64,000 bases of DNA, from contig JAHBVR010000011.1 of the NCBI GenBank assembly GCA_019637395.1, forward strand, positions 62,001 through 126,000, in the 5' to 3' direction. A program made the translations under genes and the position numbers. Source of the DNA: Vulcanimicrobiota bacterium. Its GTDB lineage: Bacteria > Vulcanimicrobiota > Xenobia > Xenobiales > JADMJV01. Below the pieces are notes generated by a model that ran no database searches, was not told where the DNA came from, and saw nothing but the letters and a program-made list of their open reading frames with translations. Positions 25,927-34,176 of this stretch are shown here, piece after piece; position 1 is the first letter of the stretch, and each line of letters starts with the position of its first letter.

Positions 25927-26660
25927 TGCAGCCGCTGGCCGTCATCAGCGGGGGAACCTCGGGCATCGGCCTGGCCGCTGCTCGCCGGCTGGCGGGCGAT
26001 CATCGTCTGGCCTTGCTTTATGCTCGCGACAGCGAACGGGCGGCCATGGTTGAAAAAGAGCTCGGGGCCAAAGCCTTCCGCCTGGACGTGGGCTGCGATC
26101 AATCCGTGGAGGCGGGTTTCGCCGCTCTCCGCCAACATTTCGCGGAACTCCCGGCGGTGCTCATCAACTCGGCCGGAATTGCCCGCTTTCAGCGCTTCTT
26201 CGTGCAAGGCCAGGACCTCAGTCAGGCCCAAGAAATGATGAACGTCAACTATTTCGGCAGCATGCGCCTGATCCAGCAGGTTCTGCCCGGCATGTACGCG
26301 CGGCGGCGTGGCTGCATCATCAACCTCTGCTCGGTCTCGGGCCAGGGCGGAAACGCGGGCGTGATCGGCTACGCCGAATCCAAAGCAGCCCTGGCCTGTC
26401 TGACTCGCAATCTGGCCATGGAAGTGGCCCGGCGCGGCATCTCCGTGAACTGCGTCTCGCCGGGGCGAGTGGCCACCCCCATGACCGAGGAACTGCTGGC
26501 CCAATTTGCGCCGGAAACGATCAACTACCCGCTGGGCCGGGCCATTCTGCCGGAGGAAGTGGCCCGGGTGATCGAAATGTTGGTACGCATCGGGCCGGCC
26601 GTCAACGGGCAGGAACTGGTGGTGGACGGTGGCACCTCGGTGGCCCGGCTCCAACCCTAA
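25926..26660 (+). CDS. FabG-like SDR oxidoreductase (second of tandem pair)
   Basis: 244 residues. ISGGTSGIGLAAARRL, NSAG, LCSVSGQGG and GYAESKAALAC give a complete cofactor site and Ser-Tyr-Lys triad. The ATG overlaps the previous stop. Both SDRs share an unusually close N-terminus and the VNGQ near the C-terminus, so tandem duplication is the simple explanation. It is convergent with the membrane protein gene, the ends overlapping by 4 bases. Confidence 0.92.
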   Translation: MQPLAVISGGTSGIGLAAARRLAGDHRLALLYARDSERAAMVEKELGAKAFRLDVGCDQSVEAGFAALRQHFAELPAVLINSAGIARFQRFFVQGQDLSQAQEMMNVNYFGSMRLIQQVLPGMYARRRGCIINLCSVSGQGGNAGVIGYAESKAALACLTRNLAMEVARRGISVNCVSPGRVATPMTEELLAQFAPETINYPLGRAILPEEVARVIEMLVRIGPAVNGQELVVDGGTSVARLQP

Positions 26661-28012
26661 AGCCCCAGGAAGAGGGCGGCTGCGAAGCGCAGGCGCACCA
26701 GCGGCGAAACCCAGATGCCGCCCGTGCGCGAAAGAATGACCAGCGAATAAAGGGATAGCAACAAGAGAAACCGGAGCGGAGCGGGCCAGGATTTGGGCAA
26801 CCCCAGAAAGCGCAAACAGATAAAGAGCACCAGGCAATAGCAGAAGTCGGTGATCAGAGAACGCCACAGATACTCGGCGCCTCCGATGAGTCCGGCCAAT
26901 TGCACGTCTTTGATGACATGGGTGGTGAAGTTGGCCGTGAAAATCGACAGCCAGACGGCCATCTCAAAACCCCACTTGCGGCCCCAGCCATGGCTGCGCA
27001 GGTAATTGTAGATCGGCTGCAGGTAGAGGCGATTCATCAAGACGATGTAATAGGGCATGATGCAGCGGTAGAACTCTCCGAAGGAATGGGCCTTCCAGGG
27101 ATTGGTGAAGCGGCGCGGCACATCGTAACCCAGCATTAATCGGCAGCACTCGATAAAGACTCCCAGCACCATATAGCCGGTGATGCGGTGCAGACCGCCC
27201 CAAATCACGGCCAGCAGGACCTGCCAGCGGGGGTAAAGCTCGAGCAGGCTGGGAGTCAGACCGGTCACCGACAGGTCGGGAATGGGTGCCCAGGGTAGAG
27301 TCAGTCCATGCCCGTAGAATCGGCCGTGAAAAAGCACCGCCTGGATCAGATTGGTGAGTGCGATCACCGCCGAGAAAATCAGCGAGAGCACGATACTGCG
27401 CCGCACCAGCGCCTGATCTTCATCCTCCTGGCAGGGCAGATCCAGCACCGGTTGAGGATTGGGCGAAGTTTCAAAAAACGGCATGAAATAAAGCGTGAAG
27501 AAACTGCGCGGCCCGCACTGGCCGTAGTCCACCAGCAGATAAGCCAGAATGGGCAGATACCAGCAAAAAGAGATCAGGAAATACATGGTGATGCTGGCCC
27601 CCACCGGGCCGCAGTTGAAGAAGACCGGGGAGAGTAGAATCAAGCCGAAGGTGGCCAGGTGCAGAATCATCAGCTTGGGGGCCATGGGCAACTTGCGCAG
27701 CGCCAAAAACAGCAGGTAGGCCAGCAGACAACGGGCCAACAGCCCGAAATACCTCACCGAGGGATCGGCCAGATGGCACTCTCCATAGCGAGCGGTCAGC
27801 ACCATGTCGGCGTCGGGCCAGTGGGTGGGCACGAAACCCAGGAAGGGTCGAGCCAGAAAAAGGTAGGCCAGCGTGACCCAGAGCAACGATTCCAGGCGGC
27901 GAATTCCGAAGATCCGGCAGAAACAAACGCCCAGGGCAATCTCTCCCCGGCCGTAGCCGGAGACAAAGCCGAGCAGGAGCAGGCTCAACAGACCGGCGGC
28001 GCTATAGAGCAT
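26657..28012 (-). CDS. Polytopic membrane protein, MBOAT-like acyltransferase candidate
   Basis: 451 residues with about ten to twelve hydrophobic helices. A central block, NPWKAHSFGEFYRCIMPYY, then NRLYLQPIYNYLRSHG and FTTHVIKD, is reminiscent of the membrane-bound O-acyltransferase core (SFxEFWRRW, later a single conserved His). If correct it would esterify the acyl product at the membrane. It begins 3 bases after the ketosynthase stop, so it belongs to that operon. The family call is by pattern only. Confidence 0.55.
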   Translation of the reverse strand: MLYSAAGLLSLLLLGFVSGYGRGEIALGVCFCRIFGIRRLESLLWVTLAYLFLARPFLGFVPTHWPDADMVLTARYGECHLADPSVRYFGLLARCLLAYLLFLALRKLPMAPKLMILHLATFGLILLSPVFFNCGPVGASITMYFLISFCWYLPILAYLLVDYGQCGPRSFFTLYFMPFFETSPNPQPVLDLPCQEDEDQALVRRSIVLSLIFSAVIALTNLIQAVLFHGRFYGHGLTLPWAPIPDLSVTGLTPSLLELYPRWQVLLAVIWGGLHRITGYMVLGVFIECCRLMLGYDVPRRFTNPWKAHSFGEFYRCIMPYYIVLMNRLYLQPIYNYLRSHGWGRKWGFEMAVWLSIFTANFTTHVIKDVQLAGLIGGAEYLWRSLITDFCYCLVLFICLRFLGLPKSWPAPLRFLLLLSLYSLVILSRTGGIWVSPLVRLRFAAALFLGL

Positions 28013-28015
28013 CGC

Positions 28016-29152
28016 CTAGGTCACCTTTTCGATCAGCACCGACGAGTTGATTCCTCCGAAGCCCACCGATACCTTGAGGGCCCGGGACAAAGGCAGTTCC
28101 AGACAGGTGGCGGGAAACTGCAGGTGCTCAAAAGACTCCAATGAGTCAGCCGCCAGCAGCGGCGGCAGGTAGTTATGGCGCAAGAAGTCCACGTTGAGGA
28201 CGGTTTCCCACAGGCCTGAGGAGTTCAGGGTGTGGCCCAGATACTGCTTCAGAGGAACCACCCGTATCGGACAGCCGTAAACGCGATCCAGAGTCCTCCC
28301 CTCCACCCCGTCGTTGAGGGGAGTGGAAGTAGCATGAGGACACACAAAATCCACTCCCTGCACCAGACACTGGCTGAGGAACTCCCCACTCTCCAGGCAG
28401 TCGGTAAGCCGGGAAGCGTCACAATTCGTGACGCCCGCCCGCAACAAGATGTCACCCGGCCTGAGTTCCTCCTGACGGCGCGAGCCGACCAGCGCCGCCA
28501 CCATGACTTCCCCCGGCACCAGGCCGCTACGCTGGCGGCTAAAAGGCATGCAGGAGCGAGCCGGATCTTTCTCGGCACTGAGAGCTCCCAGCTTTCTGAT
28601 GGAAACGAAGCGCTCATGATTGAGCTCGCTCTCCAGTCCCACCACCAGAATGCGCTTCTCGGGGTGACGGCGCAACTCGCGTAAGGCCAGATTGAGCGCC
28701 ACCAACCCGGAACTGCAGGCGGCGTGCAGACAAATTACCTCGGAAGCGGGAACATCCAGTCCGCTGCGGGCTAGAAAACGGTCCACGAACTGCCATTCGT
28801 CGAAATCCCCCCCGGGAACGGGCCATTCAGAGAAAAAGTGCTGGCGGTGGATGAGGTAAAGCTGATCCACCTGGCCAGCCCGTAGCGCCAGCTGCTCGAG
28901 TTGCCGGCAAAACCCTCCCAGCACCCTGCCATAGCGCGGTGAAATGCGGGGATGGAGGTCGGAGGCATCCGGAAAGTCCGCGGCCGGTTGCATGATTGCG
29001 CCGGTGTGGAGAAAGGGTTCGCTCTCCTCGGGAAACAGGCCGGCCAGACTGACGATGCCGGACCGCCCCGCTTTCAGGTTCTGCCTGGCCTCGGCCAGGT
29101 GGTGGCCTATCGGACTGCAAAAGCAACTGTCCAGCAGAACCTGTTGAAACAT
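28016..29152 (-). CDS. FabF-type beta-ketoacyl-ACP synthase (active)
   Basis: 378 residues, short for a KAS II. Catalytic triad: C146 in LHAACSSGLVAL, H273 in VCPHATSTPLND, H307 in LKQYLGHTLNSSG, with the closing GFGGINSSVLIE. It extends acyl chains by decarboxylative Claisen condensation. The ATG is within the ACP stop (1-base overlap) and the membrane protein gene follows directly. With the KS-like partner and ACP it makes a type II ketosynthase set. It is not OleA-like (thiolase III), as the CHH triad shows. Confidence 0.92.
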   Translation of the reverse strand: MFQQVLLDSCFCSPIGHHLAEARQNLKAGRSGIVSLAGLFPEESEPFLHTGAIMQPAADFPDASDLHPRISPRYGRVLGGFCRQLEQLALRAGQVDQLYLIHRQHFFSEWPVPGGDFDEWQFVDRFLARSGLDVPASEVICLHAACSSGLVALNLALRELRRHPEKRILVVGLESELNHERFVSIRKLGALSAEKDPARSCMPFSRQRSGLVPGEVMVAALVGSRRQEELRPGDILLRAGVTNCDASRLTDCLESGEFLSQCLVQGVDFVCPHATSTPLNDGVEGRTLDRVYGCPIRVVPLKQYLGHTLNSSGLWETVLNVDFLRHNYLPPLLAADSLESFEHLQFPATCLELPLSRALKVSVGFGGINSSVLIEKVT

Positions 29153-29424
29153 CAGTGGTGGCTGGCGAGAAAGTCGACCACGTCCTGAATCGAGATGTCC
29201 TCAAAGCGTCGCCCGCTGCTTTTGGCCTGGGCCTGGCTGAGCAACTGGTTGATCTCGATGGTGGTACCGGTGGCTTGCTCGATCTCGAAGAAAAGGTCGA
29301 CAATGTCGATCGACTCCAGCCCCAGATCGCGCGTCAACGAAGATTCGGGGGAGGCGCTGCGCGGGATATTCTTGACCGTTTCCAGGGCCGTGTAAACGGC
29401 ATCCTCACAGCTGGAACTACTCAT
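29152..29424 (-). CDS. Acyl carrier protein
   Basis: 90 residues, the ATG set by an AAAGGAG Shine-Dalgarno 8 bases upstream. RDLGLESIDIVDLFFEIEQ is the phosphopantetheine site with S38 (the family's DSL here is ESI). The four-helix pattern is complete. It carries the growing acyl chain for the adjacent ketosynthase and reductases. The start overlaps the KS-like gene end by 8 bases. Confidence 0.93.
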   Translation of the reverse strand: MSSSSCEDAVYTALETVKNIPRSASPESSLTRDLGLESIDIVDLFFEIEQATGTTIEINQLLSQAQAKSSGRRFEDISIQDVVDFLASHH

Positions 29425-30118
29425 GGACCGGGCTCCTTTCGATATTGGGCGTAAGCGGCCCGAAGCGACCGGACGGTCCCTGACAGGCCACAATCTGTTC
29501 AGAATGTGTCACATATTGCACCCAAACGGCTTCCACCAGCTGACGCGAACCAGATAGATAGCGCGAGAATTCACCGGCTTCCTCCAGGGTAAAGAGACCG
29601 GCCACCAGGGCCGCCGGCACGACTTCGTCGGCCAGATCGGCTCGGGCCAGGCGGCAGGCTTGGGCAAACCCGTGCTCGGGAGAAAACACCGCCATCACAG
29701 GACCATGCACTTGGAAATCGATAGATAATTGGGCGGCTTTCAAGGCGGGCGTGGCGATGAAATAATCCTTGGGCGGCAAAGCCCGCTCGATGGCCGCGGC
29801 GCGTCCCCCCGGGGCAGCGCTCAACCCGGCCGATTGAGCGCGCGGGCTATAGGGCCCAAAACTCCCGCAAAGGTAGACCCCGGTGGCGGCATCCAGCGGC
29901 TGCAGTTGGCGAATCAGCGAGGTGAGCAGCACCACTCCGCGCGCCTTGAAGCGCAATTCGGAGCGAGCGCCAGCATAGAGTGAGTGCATATAGGCGTCGC
30001 TGAAGCGGCATAGAGAATACTCGCCCTGCCGGGGACAGCGGCCTTCCCTGCGTTCCGGATCGGGCGAATCCTCGGCCGTGAGGAAACGGCAATGGAGGCC
30101 TGGGGCCTGGACGTGCAC
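29417..30118 (-). CDS. Ketosynthase-like N-domain without catalytic Cys (chain-length-factor type)
   Basis: About 233 residues resembling the N-terminal half of a ketosynthase. QLSIDFQVHGPVMAVFSPEH, continuing GFAQACRLA, lines up with the nucleophile segment of active KSs, but the position of the Cys is occupied by Pro/Glu. The C-terminal ketosynthase half is absent. The size and form fit the Ketoacyl-synt_2 group found in aryl polyene and similar type II clusters. The GTG start is the only usable start codon between the upstream SDR stop and the domain. Probably a partner of the active KS. Confidence 0.72.
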   Translation of the reverse strand: MHVQAPGLHCRFLTAEDSPDPERREGRCPRQGEYSLCRFSDAYMHSLYAGARSELRFKARGVVLLTSLIRQLQPLDAATGVYLCGSFGPYSPRAQSAGLSAAPGGRAAAIERALPPKDYFIATPALKAAQLSIDFQVHGPVMAVFSPEHGFAQACRLARADLADEVVPAALVAGLFTLEEAGEFSRYLSGSRQLVEAVWVQYVTHSEQIVACQGPSGRFGPLTPNIERSPVHE

Positions 30119-30152
30119 AGTTGCAGGACTACGACGCCCGAACGGGGGACTC

Positions 30153-31535
30153 CTATGATGCGCCCAGGCGGTTGGGATTGCGAGGATGGTGCAGCGCCAG
30201 CAGATCTCGCAAGTTTTCTTCCACGCCACCCAGCATTTCCGGGTGGGTGAAAAGGTAGAATCGTCCCCGCCGCAATTCCTCGAGAGCGCGCTCGGCCACC
30301 TCCTCCGGCGCCATCCCGTGCCGCAGGGCGGCTTGCAGCAAACGCAAGTGCCGCGGTGGCGGACGATCCTCATCCAGCAAATGCACAGGCCGGTTGCGGC
30401 TGGAATGTAAGATGTGCGTGTTGACATAGCCCGGGCAAAGCACCGAAACCCCGATACCGCTGCCTTGTAGAGCGTCCCGCAAAGACTCGCTCAGGGCCAC
30501 CACAGCCTGCTTGGAGACGTGATAGCAGGAACTGGGGTGGTAGGCCAGCAGTCCGGCCAGCGAGGCGGTGTTGAGGATGTGGGCCGGCTGCCCCTGGCTC
30601 AGCAACAGAGGCACGAACACTTTGAGGGCGGCCACCACTCCCCAGAAGTTGACTCCCATGACCCACTCCCAATCGTTGGGAGTGCTCTCCAGCGGCGAAC
30701 CGCCCGCCCCTACCCCGGCATTGTTAACCAGCAGATGCACTCCTCCGAAGCGCTCCAGAGCCGCGCGCGCCAATTCTTCGACTTGCTCCACCCGGGACAC
30801 ATCGGTGGCGACGCAAAGAAACTCCGACGAGGGCAGCTCTCGAGCCGCCTGCTCCAGGTCTCCCCGGTGAACGTCGCTGAGCACCACCTTCATCCCCTGG
30901 TTCAGGCAGCGCCGGGCCAGGGCCAGGCCAATACCGCCGGCGGCACCGGTAATGACGGCTACCCGCCCCTTTTCCAGGAAGGGAAGCTCTCCGGCTGGCC
31001 CGCTCTCTCGGATAGCCGCCAGGCGCTCCCGAGCCTGGCGTTCTACCTCAGGATCCATCCGTAGGTAAAACTGCCCACGTGCCAATCCCGCGAAAAGTTC
31101 GTCGGCGCCGGCTACGGACTCCCGGCCATCCGCGAACAGCACGTGTGTTTTCCCGGGCGAAGTCGACACATACAGATTCTGGTGCAAGGCCAGCACGGCC
31201 CGCTGGGAGACGAAAAAGGGGGTGTTGGCCGGATCGGTCCAGCACACGGTCACCATGGGAACCGGTGGGCTGTGCCGAGCGATCAGGCGGTAGAGCTGCA
31301 GACATCCCCCCAGGTGGAGGTCCATCGTTCCTCTCCAGTCCGGCCAACTCGTCTCCCATGGATTCCCACCCCGGCACCACCGGGTCGCGTTGACGACCAG
31401 ACGGAGTGGGCCTTCCACCCGCTCAGGATCCGCCACCACCCGCATTCCGCGTTGCAGGCAGGCCTTGGCCAAACTGGCCCCCACTCCGTTCTCGGCCCCC
31501 AGGACCACGGCCACGGCGCCCCGCAAATCGTCCAC
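30153..31535 (-). CDS. Fused pseudo-SDR/SDR dehydrogenase
   Basis: About 460 residues in two SDR units. The first (about 1-185) has VVLGAENGVGASLAKAC (cofactor Gly pattern), but the Ser-Tyr-Lys triad is gone (FFVSQRAVLAL where YxxxK should be). The second (about 190-460) is complete: VITGAAGGIGLALARR, NNAG, NTASLAG, CYHVSKQAVVAL. Both units end alike (ARGQFYLRMDPE and RRGRFYLFTHPE), which points to an internal duplication. The start is a GTG after a GAGGG site; the longer open frame upstream runs through an intergenic repeat. First gene of the KS/ACP operon. Confidence 0.82.
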   Translation of the reverse strand: MDDLRGAVAVVLGAENGVGASLAKACLQRGMRVVADPERVEGPLRLVVNATRWCRGGNPWETSWPDWRGTMDLHLGGCLQLYRLIARHSPPVPMVTVCWTDPANTPFFVSQRAVLALHQNLYVSTSPGKTHVLFADGRESVAGADELFAGLARGQFYLRMDPEVERQARERLAAIRESGPAGELPFLEKGRVAVITGAAGGIGLALARRCLNQGMKVVLSDVHRGDLEQAARELPSSEFLCVATDVSRVEQVEELARAALERFGGVHLLVNNAGVGAGGSPLESTPNDWEWVMGVNFWGVVAALKVFVPLLLSQGQPAHILNTASLAGLLAYHPSSCYHVSKQAVVALSESLRDALQGSGIGVSVLCPGYVNTHILHSSRNRPVHLLDEDRPPPRHLRLLQAALRHGMAPEEVAERALEELRRGRFYLFTHPEMLGGVEENLRDLLALHHPRNPNRLGAS

Positions 31536-31537
31536 GA

Positions 31538-31632
31538 CCCTCGGTTCTGGGGGGGACTGCCGTCTCCCCCCAGGCCCCCCCTGCTCACCCTCGGTTCTGG
31601 GGGGGACTGCCTTCTCCCCCCAGGCCCCCCCT
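31538..31632. repeat. Two-unit GC-rich direct repeat between divergent genes
   Basis: Two 45-base units (31538-31582 and 31588-31632) that differ at one base, set 50 bases apart. Each contains CTGGGGGGGACTGCC then TCTCCCCCCAGG, so each can fold as a G-run/C-run hairpin. They sit in the divergent promoter region between the SDR fusion and the gene at 31673, probably in the 5' leader. REP-like dispersed repeat or regulatory element; no other copy was noticed in the window. Confidence 0.85.
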
Positions 31633-31672
31633 CGCAAGGTCGAGGGCGGAGGCCGGTCGAACCACAGGCTTC

Positions 31673-32563
31673 ATGCGCCTGCTGACCATGCTGCTGCTAG
31701 CCCTGACGGCCCTGTCAGCCTGGCGTGTCACTTGCCTCCGCCCGACCCGCGAGATTTTCATTCAAGGGCGTCTGGCGCTGGCTGCGGGCGAACCCGTAAA
31801 GGGCGCCAAAGTGGACGTCATCCTGATTTTCCCGGCGACCAAGCTGAAAATTACCCCGCAGGGCCGCCAGCTCGTGGCGTTGCGGACTCTCGGCGCGGGC
31901 GAGCAGTGGCATGCGCGCCCTGACGCTGCCCGCTCCTACGCCATCAAATGGAGACCCGGCGGCGACTTTGAGATCATCATAAAGCTGCCGTGCCCGAGCA
32001 AACCGCGACGTTGCCGGCTGATCTACCGGCTGGCCGGGGCCGAACTCCACAGCCCCCGTTTCCTCCTGCAAGAGGAGAAAACCGCGAGCGACCGCTGGGC
32101 CGGCTTCTGTCCCGCCCAGCTCCTCTCGGCACTGCCGACGTCCGCCCCACCTTCGGCCGCGCCCGACCTGCCTCCAGCTGAGCCGATTGAGCAGGAAGAG
32201 ACACCTGAGCAGGAAATGAGCGAGAGCGGCATACCTCTAGCTGAGGGTCAAGAAATTCACCGCACCGAGTTCACGCTGCAGCACATCAATACCCTATCCC
32301 CGATGGCCTTGCGGATGCGCTATCAGTTGCTGCGCTACCTGGAGCAGCATCCCGACTTGCCCACCCGGACCCGGCAGGTTGGAACTCTGGTTCGGGACAT
32401 CCTGGACCGGCGCCTGGCCTTGCTGGGGATTTTGCGTAGCGGGGAGGCGGTCTGGGTTCGCCCCGGGGAGGGGCTGAAGCTCCTCCGGAGCGACCCCGAC
32501 GAACACGAAGCCGAGGAGACGGTCGAGATCCATCAGGAAAGTGCTCCCCGATTTGAGGACTGA
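31673..32563 (+). CDS. Membrane-anchored or secreted protein of unknown function
   Basis: 296 residues. MRLLTMLLLALTALSAWRV is a signal anchor or signal peptide. The following ~130 residues look beta-rich (REIFIQGRLAL, KVDVILIFP, FEIIIKLPC), then a Pro/Glu-rich linker (PPAEPIEQEETPEQEM) and a C-terminal helical unit with paired Arg/Leu (ALRMRYQLLRYLEQHP). The next gene begins 4 bases after the stop, so they are probably cotranscribed. No family recognised. Confidence 0.65.
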   Translation: MRLLTMLLLALTALSAWRVTCLRPTREIFIQGRLALAAGEPVKGAKVDVILIFPATKLKITPQGRQLVALRTLGAGEQWHARPDAARSYAIKWRPGGDFEIIIKLPCPSKPRRCRLIYRLAGAELHSPRFLLQEEKTASDRWAGFCPAQLLSALPTSAPPSAAPDLPPAEPIEQEETPEQEMSESGIPLAEGQEIHRTEFTLQHINTLSPMALRMRYQLLRYLEQHPDLPTRTRQVGTLVRDILDRRLALLGILRSGEAVWVRPGEGLKLLRSDPDEHEAEETVEIHQESAPRFED

Positions 32564-32566
32564 ACG

Positions 32567-33274
32567 CTGAAACGAGCATTGGTTACCGGGGGAAATCGTG
32601 GCATCGGGCGGGCCATCGTGGAGTCGCTATACCCGAATCATCGGGTGGCTTTTACCTACCACAGCCGGCGCCAGCAAGCCGAGGACCTGTGCGCCGCTTT
32701 GGGTCCCCAAGTGGTCTGCGCTCCTATGGATCTGCGCCAGCCTGAAACCATCGGCCAGGCTCTGTCCGGTTTTCTGGCCGACGGTGGCTTCGACGTGGTG
32801 GTTCATAACGCCGGCATCGTTTCCGATGCAGCGCTCTATTTCATGAGCGAAGAGCAGTGGCACTCGGTGCTGCAAGTCAACTTGAACTCGTTTTACTACA
32901 TCAACAAAGCCGTGCTACCGCACATGCTGCGCCAGCGCTGGGGACGCATCATCTCGGTGGTCAGCCGCTCCGGCGAGACGGGCGTGCCGGGCCAGACCAA
33001 TTACGCCGCCGCCAAGGCCGCTCTGGTGGCCGCCGGCAAATCCCTGGCCAAGGAGGTGGCCGTCAAAGGAGTGCTGGTCAACGCGGTCAGCCCCGGAGTG
33101 ATCGAGACCGAAATGACGGCGAATCTGCCGGTGGAGGAACTGAACCGGCGCATTCCGCTGGGCCGTTTCGGTCGCCCCGAGGAGGTGGCCTCGGTCGTCC
33201 GCTTTCTGGCCTCTGAGGAGGCCTCCTACATCACCGGCGAGGTGATCCGCGTCAACGGCGGCTTCTATACCTGA
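32567..33274 (+). CDS. FabG-type 3-oxoacyl-ACP reductase
   Basis: 235 residues. KRALVTGGNRGIGRAIVESL is the cofactor-binding start, NAGIVSDA, SVVSRSGETG and NYAAAKAALV with the catalytic Tyr and Lys, VNAVSPGVIETEM, and ASYITGEVIRVNGGFYT at the end. I start it at CTG 32567, since GAGG lies 9 bases upstream and the typical KRALVTGG N-terminus is then complete; a TTG at 32579 is the alternative. It reduces the beta-ketoacyl-ACP of the cluster. Convergent with the MaoC gene. Confidence 0.93.
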   Translation: MKRALVTGGNRGIGRAIVESLYPNHRVAFTYHSRRQQAEDLCAALGPQVVCAPMDLRQPETIGQALSGFLADGGFDVVVHNAGIVSDAALYFMSEEQWHSVLQVNLNSFYYINKAVLPHMLRQRWGRIISVVSRSGETGVPGQTNYAAAKAALVAAGKSLAKEVAVKGVLVNAVSPGVIETEMTANLPVEELNRRIPLGRFGRPEEVASVVRFLASEEASYITGEVIRVNGGFYT

Positions 33275-33663
33275 CGCGAAGGCAGCAGCACCAGTGCCCG
33301 ACCCACCGTGGTTTTTTGCTCTCCCGATTCAATCCAGAGGTAAAGCTCCAGCAGGCAATCATCCTCCTGGCGGTATTTCTTGGTCACCCGTCCCAAACAC
33401 CGGATCTCTTGTCCCGGGTAGTCCATTTTTTGATAAGAGGCGGAAAAGTGGCGGATCTGTCCTGCGACGCCGAGCCAGTCGTGCAGCAATTGACCGAAAA
33501 ACGCGGCTTTCAGAGCACCCGGCACGATCACCCCACTCAAACCATGCTCTTGGGCACAAGCCGGGTCGTAGTGAATCGGGTAGAAGTCCCGGGAGGCGGC
33601 CGCCCACATCACCAACTGGCGAGAGCTGCACTTTTTGAGCAGCGGGGGCAATCGCTGGCCCAC
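33265..33663 (-). CDS. MaoC-like hotdog dehydratase (C-type half)
   Basis: 132 residues. ASRDFYPIHYDPACAQEHGLSGVIVPGALK is the (R)-specific hydratase/dehydratase motif with the catalytic Asp and His. The GTG start has GAGG 8 bases upstream; the frame continues upstream as YFEDVEV, a natural MaoC beginning, with no usable start codon, so the real start may be an unusual ATT. It lies directly downstream of the second hotdog gene. A HadB-like half. Confidence 0.82.
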   Translation of the reverse strand: MGQRLPPLLKKCSSRQLVMWAAASRDFYPIHYDPACAQEHGLSGVIVPGALKAAFFGQLLHDWLGVAGQIRHFSASYQKMDYPGQEIRCLGRVTKKYRQEDDCLLELYLWIESGEQKTTVGRALVLLPSRQV

Positions 33664-33688
33664 CTCGACGTCCTCGAAATAAAGCTGG

Positions 33689-34120
33689 CTAATAAAGCAC
33701 CTGCGTATCGTAGACCCGGGCCACCAACTGTCCGGACTGGTTGGTAAAAGTGGTTTCCCGCCGGCACATCACCGTCGCTCCGAGCGGGCCGGATTGCTCC
33801 CAAAAATCCAGATTCCTGGCCACGGCCGTCAGCACATCTCCAGCGCAAACGGATACTCCGTAATAGTGATATTCAGTGCCGCCATTGAGCACACGGCCGG
33901 TCTGTTCGCGGGGGGTCACGGCCGTTCCCAAGAACCCCTCAGGGGCGGGCAAACTACGAAAGCCTCGAGCCCGGGCGCAGGCCTCGTCGTAATAAACCGG
34001 ATCGGTATGGCCGACGGCCCGAGCGAAGAGGCGGATGCCCGACTTGTCCACCTCATAGACGACTGGAGGCTCCTCGATCCCGAGAGTGTCGCGCATAGTC
34101 TGAGTGATTCTCGACTCCAT
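33689..34120 (-). CDS. FAS1-type/MaoC N-terminal dehydratase half (HadA-like)
   Basis: 143 residues. The ATG is set by a GGAG before MESRITQTMRDTL. IRLFARAVGHTDPVYYDEAC, LPAPEGFLGTAV and LNGGTEYHYYGVSVCAGD match the N-terminal hotdog domain that pairs with a MaoC half to form a heterodimeric (3R)-hydroxyacyl-ACP dehydratase. With the downstream half it likely forms one enzyme, as in the mycobacterial HadAB pair. Confidence 0.83.
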   Translation of the reverse strand: MESRITQTMRDTLGIEEPPVVYEVDKSGIRLFARAVGHTDPVYYDEACARARGFRSLPAPEGFLGTAVTPREQTGRVLNGGTEYHYYGVSVCAGDVLTAVARNLDFWEQSGPLGATVMCRRETTFTNQSGQLVARVYDTQVLY

Positions 34121-34176
34121 CTGGCTCCTTCCGAGGAACTGCAGGACGGTCTCCAAGGCCCCAGAAAACCGCACCT

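Noticed and set aside
28016-29152. Whether the ketosynthase is the missing OleA
   Set aside because: The Cys-His-His triad and GFGGINSS end are FabF-type, whereas OleA is of the thiolase/FabH-like Cys-His-Asn type.
31538-31632. A CRISPR array
   Set aside because: Only two units with a 5-base gap and no spacers of uniform size.
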